From: DATJOJ01 sp035507035
GTDB lineage: Bacteria > Acidobacteriota > Terriglobia > Terriglobales > Acidobacteriaceae
Length of the DNA stretch: 64,000 nucleotides
Direction of reading: 5' to 3'
Assembly (NCBI GenBank): GCA_035507035.1
Contig: DATJOJ010000028.1
Coordinates: 24,659 to 88,658 of the forward strand
Shown: one piece after another, positions 17,561 through 24,939 of the stretch
How the letters are laid out: each line of letters opens with the position of its first letter
Position numbering within the stretch: position 1 is the first letter of the stretch
Notes under the pieces: generated by a model
The model's input: the letters and a program-made list of their open reading frames with translations, nothing else
Told to the model about the DNA's origin: nothing
The model's database searches: none
Translations under genes and position numbers: made by a program

Positions 17561-17884
17561 ATGAAGAAGAGCCTGGTTCTATTCCTGCTTCTGGCCGCAA
17601 CGCTTTTTGCCTTGGACAGAGCTCTGATCACGGTGAAGTCCGCCACCGTCAACAACGGCGTGGTGATCGTTACGATTCAGGATTCGGGCAAGACCTACGA
17701 GTTGCAGTGCAATCAGTCGTCGGGCAATTGCGTATCACCGAAGCCGGGCAGCTACGGGATGGTGCGCCTGGAGAAAAACCACGGCATGTACGATTGCGAC
17801 AACGTAGATCTGTATGCGCAATCCACCGATCCGACAGCCGAAGACGCTCAGTTGCTGGGCGAGTATTGCATCACGCAGAAGTGA
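17561..17884 (+). CDS. Small secreted protein, unknown
   Basis: A 107-residue protein. The N-terminus is a Sec signal peptide (about 1-18, KKSLVLFLLLAATLFA). The mature part has four cysteines (in LQCNQSSGNC, YDCDN and EYCITQK), which could form two disulphides outside the cytoplasm. I do not recognise the family. The ATG at 17561 follows GGGGGAGGGTTT, a strong ribosome binding site. It stands alone between the divergent GTPase operon and the insertion sequence region. Confidence 0.7.
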   Translation: MKKSLVLFLLLAATLFALDRALITVKSATVNNGVVIVTIQDSGKTYELQCNQSSGNCVSPKPGSYGMVRLEKNHGMYDCDNVDLYAQSTDPTAEDAQLLGEYCITQK

Positions 17885-17985
17885 AGCGGCAGGACGTTGT
17901 GTATCAGGGCCCGCCCCTCCGCAGCTTGCGAAAAAACCAGATTAGCGGAATCGGGAAGGGCACGAGTTTACTCACGACTATTTAC

Positions 17986-18014
17986 TTGACGAAGTATCAA
18001 TCTTTTGCTAATGT
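17986..18014 (+). promoter_or_regulatory. Possible promoter reading toward the IS1595 transposase
   Basis: TTGACG and TAATGT are separated by 17 bases. The -35 box is good and the -10 box is weak. The local base composition is more A/T-rich than the surroundings. It could drive the transposase at 18188 or a short reading frame starting at 18024. Confidence 0.3.
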
Positions 18015-18036
18015 GTCCTCGTAATGGATGCAACCC

Positions 18037-18189
18037 TTAATCCTTCCGCGGCTTACCGAGTTCCAAGTCGGGATATTTTTCCTTCAATTTGCGGATCAGT
18101 TGCTTACGCAAACCAGCGGCTAGTTTCCGCACTGGAATGCGGTCAAGTGGATTCTTTTGGGGCTTGCTCTTACGAGGTCTATTAGCCAT
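18037..18189 (-). CDS. Possible 50-residue basic protein divergent from the transposase
   Basis: A minus-strand frame of 50 codons, beginning ANRPRKSKPQKNPLDRIP and continuing with a Lys/Arg/Leu-rich helix. It looks protein-like. Its ATG and the transposase ATG overlap in one CATG. On the opposite strand the same interval is also open from ATG 18024 to TAG 18185, encoding 53 residues that end just before the transposase start. Only one of the two is likely to be used. I favour the minus frame for its composition and the plus frame for its promoter; neither is certain. Confidence 0.3.
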   Translation of the reverse strand: MANRPRKSKPQKNPLDRIPVRKLAAGLRKQLIRKLKEKYPDLELGKPRKD

Positions 18190-19081
18190 GACACTCACCG
18201 ATCTGACTCAGATGTTTACCGCCGACGAACAGTGCCGCACTCTGCTTAAGAAACTGCGCTGGCCGCTCGGAGTGGAATGCATTCGATGCAAGAGCAAGCG
18301 AGTGTTTGAAGTGGCGACACAGAAGAAGTTTGAATGCGTCGAGTGCGGATACCAGTTTAGCGTTCTCACTCAGACAGTTTTTCACGACACCCATCTGCCG
18401 CTGGAAACGTGGTTCATGGCTGTGCTGCTGCTCTGCGAAGCGAAGAAAGGAATGAGTGCGAATCAGGTAAAGCGGACACTCGGAGTCAGCTACAAAACCG
18501 CGTGGTATCTCTGCCATCGCATCCGGGCAGCCATGAAAGAAACCGAGCGCCCAATGATGGATGGCACGGTCGAAGTTGACGAAACCTATCTGGGCGGAAA
18601 GCAGCACACCTACAGCAAAGCCGGATATGGCGACTCCAACAAGCAGATCGTCGTCGGTATCAGGCAGCGTGGCGGCGATCTCCGATTTTTTCATGCCAGT
18701 GACGTAAAAGCCGGAACTCTGGCGAAGTACATCCGCGAAAACGTCAGCGAAGATGTGGACGTGCTTGTCACCGACGAATTGAACGCCTATCCGACCGCTT
18801 TCAAGGAAACTCCATTCGCGGGTCGCCACAAGACGATCAAGCACAAAGCCAGAGTCTATGTCGATGGCGACATTCACACCAATACAGTCGAATCCGCGTT
18901 CTCGCTCCTGAAGCGCGGCATCATCGGAACGTGGCATAAGATCAGCGCGAAGCACCTAGAATCCTATCTGCATGAAATGACATTTCGCTTCAATCGTCGC
19001 AAGAATCCCGATCTGTTCGTCGATACCCTTCGCCATATGGTTACTGCACCCGTGCTAACATTTGAAAAACTGACCGCCTAG
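18188..19081 (+). CDS. IS1595-family transposase (ISXO2-like)
   Basis: A 297-residue DDE-type transposase. An N-terminal zinc ribbon shows CIRCK and CVECGYQF (about residues 24-60). A helix-turn-helix-like stretch, SANQVKRTLGVSYKTAWYLC, follows. The ISXO2 catalytic domain has VDETYLGG, VTDELNAY and TNTVESAFS carrying the D-D-E residues. The length is full for the family and no frameshift is seen, so it may be active. I take ATG 18188 because the zinc ribbon begins soon after. I could not find convincing terminal inverted repeats or a target duplication, so the limits of the element are not set. The next gene, on the other strand, ends only 5 bp after the stop. Confidence 0.9.
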   Translation: MTLTDLTQMFTADEQCRTLLKKLRWPLGVECIRCKSKRVFEVATQKKFECVECGYQFSVLTQTVFHDTHLPLETWFMAVLLLCEAKKGMSANQVKRTLGVSYKTAWYLCHRIRAAMKETERPMMDGTVEVDETYLGGKQHTYSKAGYGDSNKQIVVGIRQRGGDLRFFHASDVKAGTLAKYIRENVSEDVDVLVTDELNAYPTAFKETPFAGRHKTIKHKARVYVDGDIHTNTVESAFSLLKRGIIGTWHKISAKHLESYLHEMTFRFNRRKNPDLFVDTLRHMVTAPVLTFEKLTA

Positions 19082-19086
19082 AACCT

Positions 19087-19902
19087 TTACGGGATTAGCC
19101 GATTTTGTTTTATTTCCTCCAGTAGACTGCGAAATTTTTCGCGCAAACTTTGAATGCAAGAGATGGTTGTTTTGTCCGCATCGGCATCGAAGCCTTCCCA
19201 CGCGGGTTTTTCCATTATCGTTGTTGCGAATGTTCTCGTAGCTGCGTCCTCGTACTCTGCGAACAGATCTTCCGCTTTCTTGACTAGCGGCCCAAAAATC
19301 CCATGCGTATGGCGCGTTACGCGAAGGACGTGTGTTTCCTTCCCGACATTGAGTCCACTTTTTTTAACCTTTTGAAGTACGTAAATTGACAGCAATACAT
19401 CTAAAGACAAAGCACTCTGCCACATCAGTCCATCAAGCAATATCTTGGCGTAATCCGCCCCAATTCCAATTGCCACGCGACCGGGAGTACCAGATACTGC
19501 CACCAAGGTACCCTCCTCCGAAATCCAAAGCCTATAACGAGCCTCCTCCCCATCGTAAAGTGCTAGTCCCACGATAAGAGAGAAATCATTGTCTGATCGT
19601 TCCTCGTAACTCGGCCAACGCAACACGGAAGCGTCATAATATTCCCTGATCTGCGTGCGAAGAGCGCTCTCAATGTCCTCACCTGTGAGAGTTTTCAAAT
19701 TGCCGAAATAACGAAAGAGAAGTTGGCTGAGTTCATCAACAATAGGCCCAGGCCCAGCACCACCGATGACCAGCGATCCTACGTCATTATTCGTATACGC
19801 AAATAGCTTTTGACAGCTTCTCTTTGCTGTTCCGAGAGTTTCTTCGGTATCGGCACTGATAACTAACCCATCAGGATGAAGTTTGCCGATAATGAGCGTC
19901 AT
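19087..19902 (-). CDS. Solitary proteasome-like Ntn hydrolase
   Basis: A 271-residue protein resembling proteasome beta subunits. It begins M-T-L-I-I-G, then PDGLVISADTEETLG and KLF. Counting Thr as 1, Asp falls at 17 and Lys at 31 (33 in classical beta subunits), the catalytic T-D-K set. A later SLVIGGAGPG matches the beta-strand/glycine turn of the fold. GAGGAAG lies just before ATG 19902, so the start is well supported and removal of Met would expose the Thr nucleophile. The frame is open 66 bases further upstream but without a ribosome binding site. It is longer than HslV or Anbu (by roughly 20-90 residues), with a C-terminal helical extension. No ATPase or ligation partner is nearby. Confidence 0.65.
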   Translation of the reverse strand: MTLIIGKLHPDGLVISADTEETLGTAKRSCQKLFAYTNNDVGSLVIGGAGPGPIVDELSQLLFRYFGNLKTLTGEDIESALRTQIREYYDASVLRWPSYEERSDNDFSLIVGLALYDGEEARYRLWISEEGTLVAVSGTPGRVAIGIGADYAKILLDGLMWQSALSLDVLLSIYVLQKVKKSGLNVGKETHVLRVTRHTHGIFGPLVKKAEDLFAEYEDAATRTFATTIMEKPAWEGFDADADKTTISCIQSLREKFRSLLEEIKQNRLIP

Positions 19903-19969
19903 ATACTTCCTCTTTGGAAGCAGACGCCAGCGTTCAACGGGCCGAGGTGCGATAGCATGAGCAAACATG

Positions 19970-20320
19970 CTATCACTTATACTTCATCAAGTACATAATC
20001 GTCAGTTTACTCGTGCCGCTAAAGCTTTAAAGGCAGGTTGCGCTTTAGCGCCTGAGGTCGACCTTTCGCCGGCCGGAGACCATCCAGCCGCGACTTCCGG
20101 GCGTGCCGTACACGGCTCTGACCCACGCGACGATGCCGCGCAACTATCGCTCCCGACCGTGTAGTGGATGCGCCCCACGGGCCCGAGCGTCAAACCGGAA
20201 TGGTTCGGGCGGCACAGATCAAGCTGTGCCCTGATACGATTGTCAATTCGGGCGCACAACTCTTCTTAATTGTCATCCCGACCGGAGCGCAGCGGAGCGG
20301 AGGGATCTGCAGTTGAGGCT
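19970..20320. repeat. Intergenic stretch with dispersed repeats, no gene
   Basis: No convincing gene in this 350-base interval. It holds fragments found elsewhere in the window. GCGCTTTAGCGCCTGAGGT (about 20040) recurs at about 27022. GGCACAG/CTGTGCC forms a small hairpin near 20211-20240. A block reading GTCATCCCGACCGGAGCGCA near 20271, ending in GGATCTGCAGTT, resembles pieces at 34348 and 28290. These look like dispersed short repeats of this genome. Confidence 0.5.
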
Positions 20321-20327
20321 CTAACCC

Positions 20328-21617
20328 CTACGGCGTAAGCATGAAGACGACTCCGCAGCCGTATGGCGGGCTGCAATTCAGATCGCCCCCTTCCACCGCA
20401 TTACCGTAGATGTTTCCTTCCGAATCGAGAATCACCCCAGACTCTGGAAAAGCGCCGTCAGCCCCGTTAAATGACCCAATGAGATCGAATGTGTACCTGC
20501 CGCTTCCACTCAGGGAGAGCTTGAAGATCGTGCCGCAACTGAAACCCGAACTGAAACAGTCGCCCGCACCGCCCTCGGCAGTCGTTCCGTAGAGATCGCC
20601 CATACTGTCCAAGGTCAACCCGCCGCTCGGCTGTTCACCCTTCGACCCATCCAGGCCATTGAAGGTATATGGAACCGAAAACTTCCAACTTCCGCCTGGT
20701 TGTGGGGTAAGTTCGTAGACCACACCGCAACCGCTGCCGGGGCAGGCAAACGAGCCGCCCTGAGTAGCCTCGCCATAGAGATTGCCAACCGCGTCGGACA
20801 CGACGCGTCCACTCGGATAGCCTCCGTCCAGACCGTCGTTGAAGCTATAGATAGTGGCCTTCGTCCAGCCCCCGTCCTGCGACTGACTAAGTTCAAAGAC
20901 GCTCCCGCAGCCATACGGGTCGCCGCACACCTGCGAGTCGCCGCCCTGATACGTAGTGCCATAAAGATTTCCTGCGATGTCAAACGCTAGCCCGCTAGGG
21001 CCCAGCTCGTTGCTGGCAAAATCATATAGCGTGGTCTCAGCCCAATCACCGCTGGGAGTGGGGGAAAGCTCGAATACCGTTCCGGTGCAGTCGTTGCACG
21101 CTCCCCCATAGTTGGTAGTGCCATAGAGGTTCCCCTGGGTGTCGAAGATGACTCCCGTAGCGGGATACGCCCCGTCGGTGCCATTCTGGAAGCTGTAGAG
21201 CGTTGTTCGCGTCCATGTGCCGTTCTGAGGACTAAGCTTGTACACACTTCCATACCCTGAGTACGCAATGGTTCCGTACAGATTTCCTTGGCTATCCATT
21301 ACGAGCGGTCCCCAAGGGCCCACTACCCCGTTGGTGCTCGTAAAGTTGTATATCACCTCCTCGACCCAGTGGTTGCCCGGGCCACGGCTGAGCTTAAAAA
21401 CAGTGCCGCAGCCCTGCTGATTGTTGCATGGACCCGTTCCCCCTTGGTACGTTACTCCGTAAAAGTTACCTGCTCCATCGGAGACAAGCGCGCCTAAGGG
21501 GGCCGCCCCGTCCTTCGGCGATCCCTTGAACCCGTATTCCCTCCCCTTGACTCCCCACGCCGCCGACCCCACGAAAACCACCATCGCCATCGCCGCCATC
21601 ACGAATCGTCTTGCCAT
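20328..21617 (-). CDS. Secreted GloVer-type tandem repeat protein (2 of 4)
   Basis: A 429-residue exported protein with a Sec signal peptide (about 1-22, MARRFVMAAMAMVVFVG then a cut near AAWG). Repeats follow with G-N-L/F-Y-G-T-T/V-x2-GG, then G-x-V-F/Y-x-L-S and Y-x-F. Most repeats carry a pair of cysteines near CGDPYGCG, CPGSGCG or CFSSGFSCG, which may form disulphides. It ends with YGCGVVFMLTP and no anchor. Same family as the genes at 8026, 34804 and 37158 but on the other strand and not a recent copy. Function unknown. Confidence 0.82.
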   Translation of the reverse strand: MARRFVMAAMAMVVFVGSAAWGVKGREYGFKGSPKDGAAPLGALVSDGAGNFYGVTYQGGTGPCNNQQGCGTVFKLSRGPGNHWVEEVIYNFTSTNGVVGPWGPLVMDSQGNLYGTIAYSGYGSVYKLSPQNGTWTRTTLYSFQNGTDGAYPATGVIFDTQGNLYGTTNYGGACNDCTGTVFELSPTPSGDWAETTLYDFASNELGPSGLAFDIAGNLYGTTYQGGDSQVCGDPYGCGSVFELSQSQDGGWTKATIYSFNDGLDGGYPSGRVVSDAVGNLYGEATQGGSFACPGSGCGVVYELTPQPGGSWKFSVPYTFNGLDGSKGEQPSGGLTLDSMGDLYGTTAEGGAGDCFSSGFSCGTIFKLSLSGSGRYTFDLIGSFNGADGAFPESGVILDSEGNIYGNAVEGGDLNCSPPYGCGVVFMLTP

Positions 21618-21706
21618 CTTTCACTCCCCGCGCGAACCAGCCATCCAATCCCGCGCGCCCGCGATTCTACTCCGCATTCGCCTTCAATCCCAGAGAGACG
21701 AAAGTC

Positions 21707-22705
21707 TCACCGTACCCGCCTCCGCACATGCCGCTGCGCCGACAAATACGCTCCCGTCAGCAGTAACAACCCTGACAGAAACGCCCAGAACATCAAGCTC
21801 ACCGACAGCGCAAACGGGCCATACACTTCCTGAAAATTCAATCGCGGCAATGCCAGAATGTATGCATACTTCAACACTTCCGACAGCAACCCCATCATGA
21901 TGGCCGCTGGCAGCACCGCTAAGGCCGGTACTTTCCCATTCGGCAGCAGCCAATAGATCAGAAAGAAAATTGCGATGCTCGCCAGCACCGCAAAACCCTT
22001 CATCGCCAAAAACCGCACCACGCGCACAAACAAGATTCCGTGCCCGAATGTCACTGTCTTCAGCAACACAATATTTCCTGCCGTCAATCCAATCGAGATC
22101 AGCGCCAGCACGCCGCAGGCAAACGCCAGACCCAGCGCGATCGATTGGTTCCCCAGATACGACCGGTTATTGCGAAAATTCCACACCCGGTTCATCGCCA
22201 CTTCGAGCGGCATGAAGACGCCGGTCGAAGTCACAAGCAGAATCAGCAGCGATAAAATTTGCGCTTGATGCCGTGCTCCCACCAGCGCATTCAAGTTTCG
22301 AATGACAAAATCCTGTCCCGCCGGCAAGTTGTCGCGCAACAAATCCACCACTACCTCATACATCAACCGCGAATGCAGCACCTGCCGAATGATGGTGAGC
22401 AACAGCAGCATGAACGGAAAGAAGGAGAGAATCGCGTTCGCTGCTACCGAGAATGCAAACGTGTGCACCTCGGTCCGAAACAAGTATTTGAAGGTCGAGA
22501 CCAGTAAATTGGAATAAAGTTTGGGATCCGTGACAGGGGACGTATCCGCCCGCGATGGGGGTAGAACGGAAACTGGCTTTGTGGATCGCTCGCTCACAGG
22601 TTTAGCTAATATTATCAGGCGCTTGCAGCTATTCAGCCCCACGAATGGTGACCACTTTTCCACGGATATTCCACAACCCGTCGGGCAAACCGGACTGCGG
22701 GTCAC
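21707..22705 (-). CDS. YihY/virulence factor BrkB family membrane protein
   Basis: The protein has about six transmembrane helices in its last 260 residues. It carries family landmarks: FSVAANAILSFFPFMLLLLTI (near 85), MNRVWNFRNNRSY (near 178; the conserved N-x-x-W-x-x), YWLLPNG (near 252) and FQEVYGPFA (near 290). YihY/BrkB proteins were once called RNase BN by mistake; their role is unclear, perhaps transport. The start is uncertain. GTG 22705 gives 332 residues with a Pro/Ser-rich start, and a later GTG near codon 37 (VSERSTKPV) would still keep the whole membrane domain. Confidence 0.8.
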   Translation of the reverse strand: MTRSPVCPTGCGISVEKWSPFVGLNSCKRLIILAKPVSERSTKPVSVLPPSRADTSPVTDPKLYSNLLVSTFKYLFRTEVHTFAFSVAANAILSFFPFMLLLLTIIRQVLHSRLMYEVVVDLLRDNLPAGQDFVIRNLNALVGARHQAQILSLLILLVTSTGVFMPLEVAMNRVWNFRNNRSYLGNQSIALGLAFACGVLALISIGLTAGNIVLLKTVTFGHGILFVRVVRFLAMKGFAVLASIAIFFLIYWLLPNGKVPALAVLPAAIMMGLLSEVLKYAYILALPRLNFQEVYGPFALSVSLMFWAFLSGLLLLTGAYLSAQRHVRRRVR

Positions 22706-23057
22706 AAAATGAATTTATCCTCGACACGATATTCTTCTCTTGCCAAAACGGTAATTTCCTGAATATGATGCTTTCCTCGTTGCCACAATAGTAGGGCAGC
22801 GACGTTGTCATAGGGTTGATGTTTCGTGTCCGGCAGTCGAAATTCGCTCCCCCAGTACTGGCTCCAGGGCCATGCGCCGTGCCTTCTTTCCACGGCCACG
22901 ACCTTGGAGCCTTTCATCTTTGGCGCGGGTCCGATGCAAACACGAAGTATTGACTGGCTTGATCACATCCTTTGAGGGGGAAGTGGAGGCGAGTCGGTTC
23001 TCGCTTCACGAGGGGATGTGAAATTCCAATCTTTGCAGAGGCGAAAGGAGTTTTTCT
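22706..23057. other. Interval before the cold-shock gene
   Basis: A 352-base stretch. A minus-strand frame of 71 codons (22702-22917) overlaps the GTG of the YihY gene by four bases but has no ribosome binding site or recognised family, so I do not call it. Bases from about 22920 to 23057 are probably the long untranslated leader of the cold-shock gene, as is usual for this family; GAGGCGAAAGGAG lies just before its start. Confidence 0.35.
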
Positions 23058-23261
23058 GTGAGAGAGAAGGGCACTGTCAAATGGTTTAACGGGGCTAAGG
23101 GATACGGTTTCATCCAACGGTCCACGGGCGAGGATGTGTTCGTTCATTTCTCCGCGATTCAAGAAAACGGCTATCGCACCTTAAACGAAGGTGAAACGGT
23201 CGAGTTCGACCTGCTCAAGGGACCCAAAGGTTTCCAGGCCGCAAACGTGGTTCGTGCCTAA
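23058..23261 (+). CDS. Cold-shock domain protein (CspA family)
   Basis: A 67-residue single cold-shock domain. RNP1 reads KGYGFIQ (residues 14-20) and RNP2 reads VFVHFSAI (about 27-34), followed by EGETVEFDL and GPKGFQAANV. It binds single-stranded RNA and DNA as an RNA chaperone. Translation begins at GTG 23058, eleven bases after GAAAGGAG. The gene is a single transcription unit closed by a strong terminator at 23285. Confidence 0.95.
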   Translation: MREKGTVKWFNGAKGYGFIQRSTGEDVFVHFSAIQENGYRTLNEGETVEFDLLKGPKGFQAANVVRA

Positions 23262-23284
23262 CCCTCGTTCCCGACACTTCTCGG

Positions 23285-23316
23285 ACCCTCCCGGTAACCG
23301 CCGGGAGGGTTTGTTG
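23285..23316 (+). terminator. Rho-independent terminator of the cold-shock gene
   Basis: A perfect 10-bp stem, ACCCTCCCGG and CCGGGAGGGT, with the six-base loop TAACCG, is followed by TTTGTTGT. It lies 23 bp after the stop codon. Confidence 0.92.
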
Positions 23317-23332
23317 TCTGGGTAGGAAAAGC

Positions 23333-24601
23333 TCAGTCCGCCTTGGCGTCTGCCGTGGTCAGCCGCTGTAGCAGCTTCCAGTCGTCCATCACCTGAGTCG
23401 CGGAGGCCTTGGGATCACGCCGCAATTCCATTCTTAGCCGGGCGGCCATCAACTCGCTCGCCACATCCGGACGGCCCAGCCCAATATTGTCCCGTGAAAT
23501 CCCCACGTCCACCGGTTCGCCGTCGACGCGCAAGCGCAACGTCGGCCGCCCATATTCGTCCAGGCTTGGTTCACCCTCAGCCTCGAGACGCGCCCACTGC
23601 TTGGCTTCGGTTCGAGTTTCTTCAAGCCGCAACCCGCTCTCATAAGCTTTTCGCTGCTGCGCCGCCAGTGGTGGTTCGAGGTCGTGCCCCGATTCCGATA
23701 CCATGGCATTTCGTCCCGGATTAAATCTTCCGTCCGTGACGTAAGCCGCAGCCAAAAATCCTGTGACCACCGGATGCAGCACCGCAACCGGCAAAAGATA
23801 TTTCTTCGATTTCAGCACCGATTCCACCACCCCGTACACCGGCGTGCTTCGTCCCATGCTGCCGGGAACCTGCGGAATCACAAAGCTCGATGATTCCAGC
23901 TCCGGATGACGAGCGCTGTATTTCACCAGCAGCTTCGAAATCTGCTTCGGGGTCGTAATCCCAACATCGGCGATTAAGTTCCGGTGCAGCGTTTTAGGGT
24001 AGTAAAAATTAATGACACCGCGGGCGAAATCCGCACAGTTATGCAGAATCAAATTGAAATGAGACTGGTTAGGTCGATCGTTGTACGCGTCAATGAAACG
24101 TTCGTCTTGCTCCGGCGTGGTCTCGATCGTATAGCCGTAAATCGTGCGATCGTATGAGGCGCCCACCAACTGGGTCCAATTTCCCTCCGGCGGCTCGCCG
24201 TTCGGAAGGTCGGGTGCAATGGCTTCCAGATATTTTTTGCGATATTCATTCCGCAGGAATGCCACAATCTTCGGATTCGCGTAGAGCGGAATGTCCTCTG
24301 GCTCATCCACCGCGTATAAATAAGGAAGCAGTGGAATGGCCAGCCAGTCATGCCCGGCAACCTTGTTGTAACGGCTGATGACAATCCCGGTTTCGCCTTC
24401 CCGGCAGCGCCGAAGCACCGTCGGTGAATCCGCGCACACTCCGCTGAGATATACGGCGGCATGGCCCGTCGCGGTGAAAGCGCCAAAATGTCCGTACGGC
24501 TCTTCGAGCAGCAACGTTGCATCGGCTTTGGCGCGCAGCCCAAAAGCCCCTAGGAACAGAATCAGGGCGCACAGCCATCGCAATTGGGCAAACCGCTGCA
24601 T
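23333..24601 (-). CDS. Exported protein with permuted papain-like (NlpC/P60-type) signature
   Basis: A 422-residue protein if started at ATG 24601, which gives a clean Sec signal peptide (MQRFAQLRWLCALILFLGAF, cut near AKA-DA). The mature part has HAAVYLSGVCAD early (about residue 47) and FNLILHNCADFARGVINFYYP later (about 185-205). A histidine followed in sequence by N-C-x-x-F is the order found in circularly permuted NlpC/P60 or DUF4105-like cysteine peptidase folds. A helix-rich C-terminal part carries no known motif. I infer a periplasmic hydrolase or amidase but cannot name the substrate. It stands alone on its strand. Confidence 0.6.
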   Translation of the reverse strand: MQRFAQLRWLCALILFLGAFGLRAKADATLLLEEPYGHFGAFTATGHAAVYLSGVCADSPTVLRRCREGETGIVISRYNKVAGHDWLAIPLLPYLYAVDEPEDIPLYANPKIVAFLRNEYRKKYLEAIAPDLPNGEPPEGNWTQLVGASYDRTIYGYTIETTPEQDERFIDAYNDRPNQSHFNLILHNCADFARGVINFYYPKTLHRNLIADVGITTPKQISKLLVKYSARHPELESSSFVIPQVPGSMGRSTPVYGVVESVLKSKKYLLPVAVLHPVVTGFLAAAYVTDGRFNPGRNAMVSESGHDLEPPLAAQQRKAYESGLRLEETRTEAKQWARLEAEGEPSLDEYGRPTLRLRVDGEPVDVGISRDNIGLGRPDVASELMAARLRMELRRDPKASATQVMDDWKLLQRLTTADAKAD

Positions 24602-24939
24602 GTCTTTAGAAGAGAACCCCAACAGAAACAATAAGTTGTCGCCCGAGAAACATGAAAGGTCACCAAAGGTTACGTACGTGTGCGTCAACACAGATAGATC
24701 AGAAGTCCTGCTGAGTTGCTAAGGTAGGGTGTCTCGCCAGCCGCCTACAGCGCACCAGTGTCATCATTCTACATGCAGGACTGTATGGGGTTCGGCCGTT
24801 GAAGCTTTAATTTTCTGTTAGTTAGCCCGTGACCTTTTTTTGACGTTCGTTTGACCCGCTGTGCTTGGCTGATTGGTCTCTTTGTCACCAGTATCCTGAG
24901 AGAGTCGCACTCGCGAAGCGCTTAAGCGCTAATGTGATC
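24602..24939. other. Gene-free stretch with a 14-bp palindrome
   Basis: No gene seen. At 24917-24930 AGCGCTTAAGCGCT is a perfect palindrome ten bases beyond the 3' end of the DUF1570 gene; it has no T tract. The part near 24602-24720 is the likely leader of the NlpC/P60-like gene. Confidence 0.4.

Noticed and set aside
18000..19100. Terminal inverted repeats of the IS1595 element
   Set aside because: No matching inverted pair was found in the flanks, only weak partial similarities.
22702..22917. 71-codon minus-strand frame overlapping the YihY start
   Set aside because: No ribosome binding site or recognised family, and the overlapped GTG start is itself uncertain.
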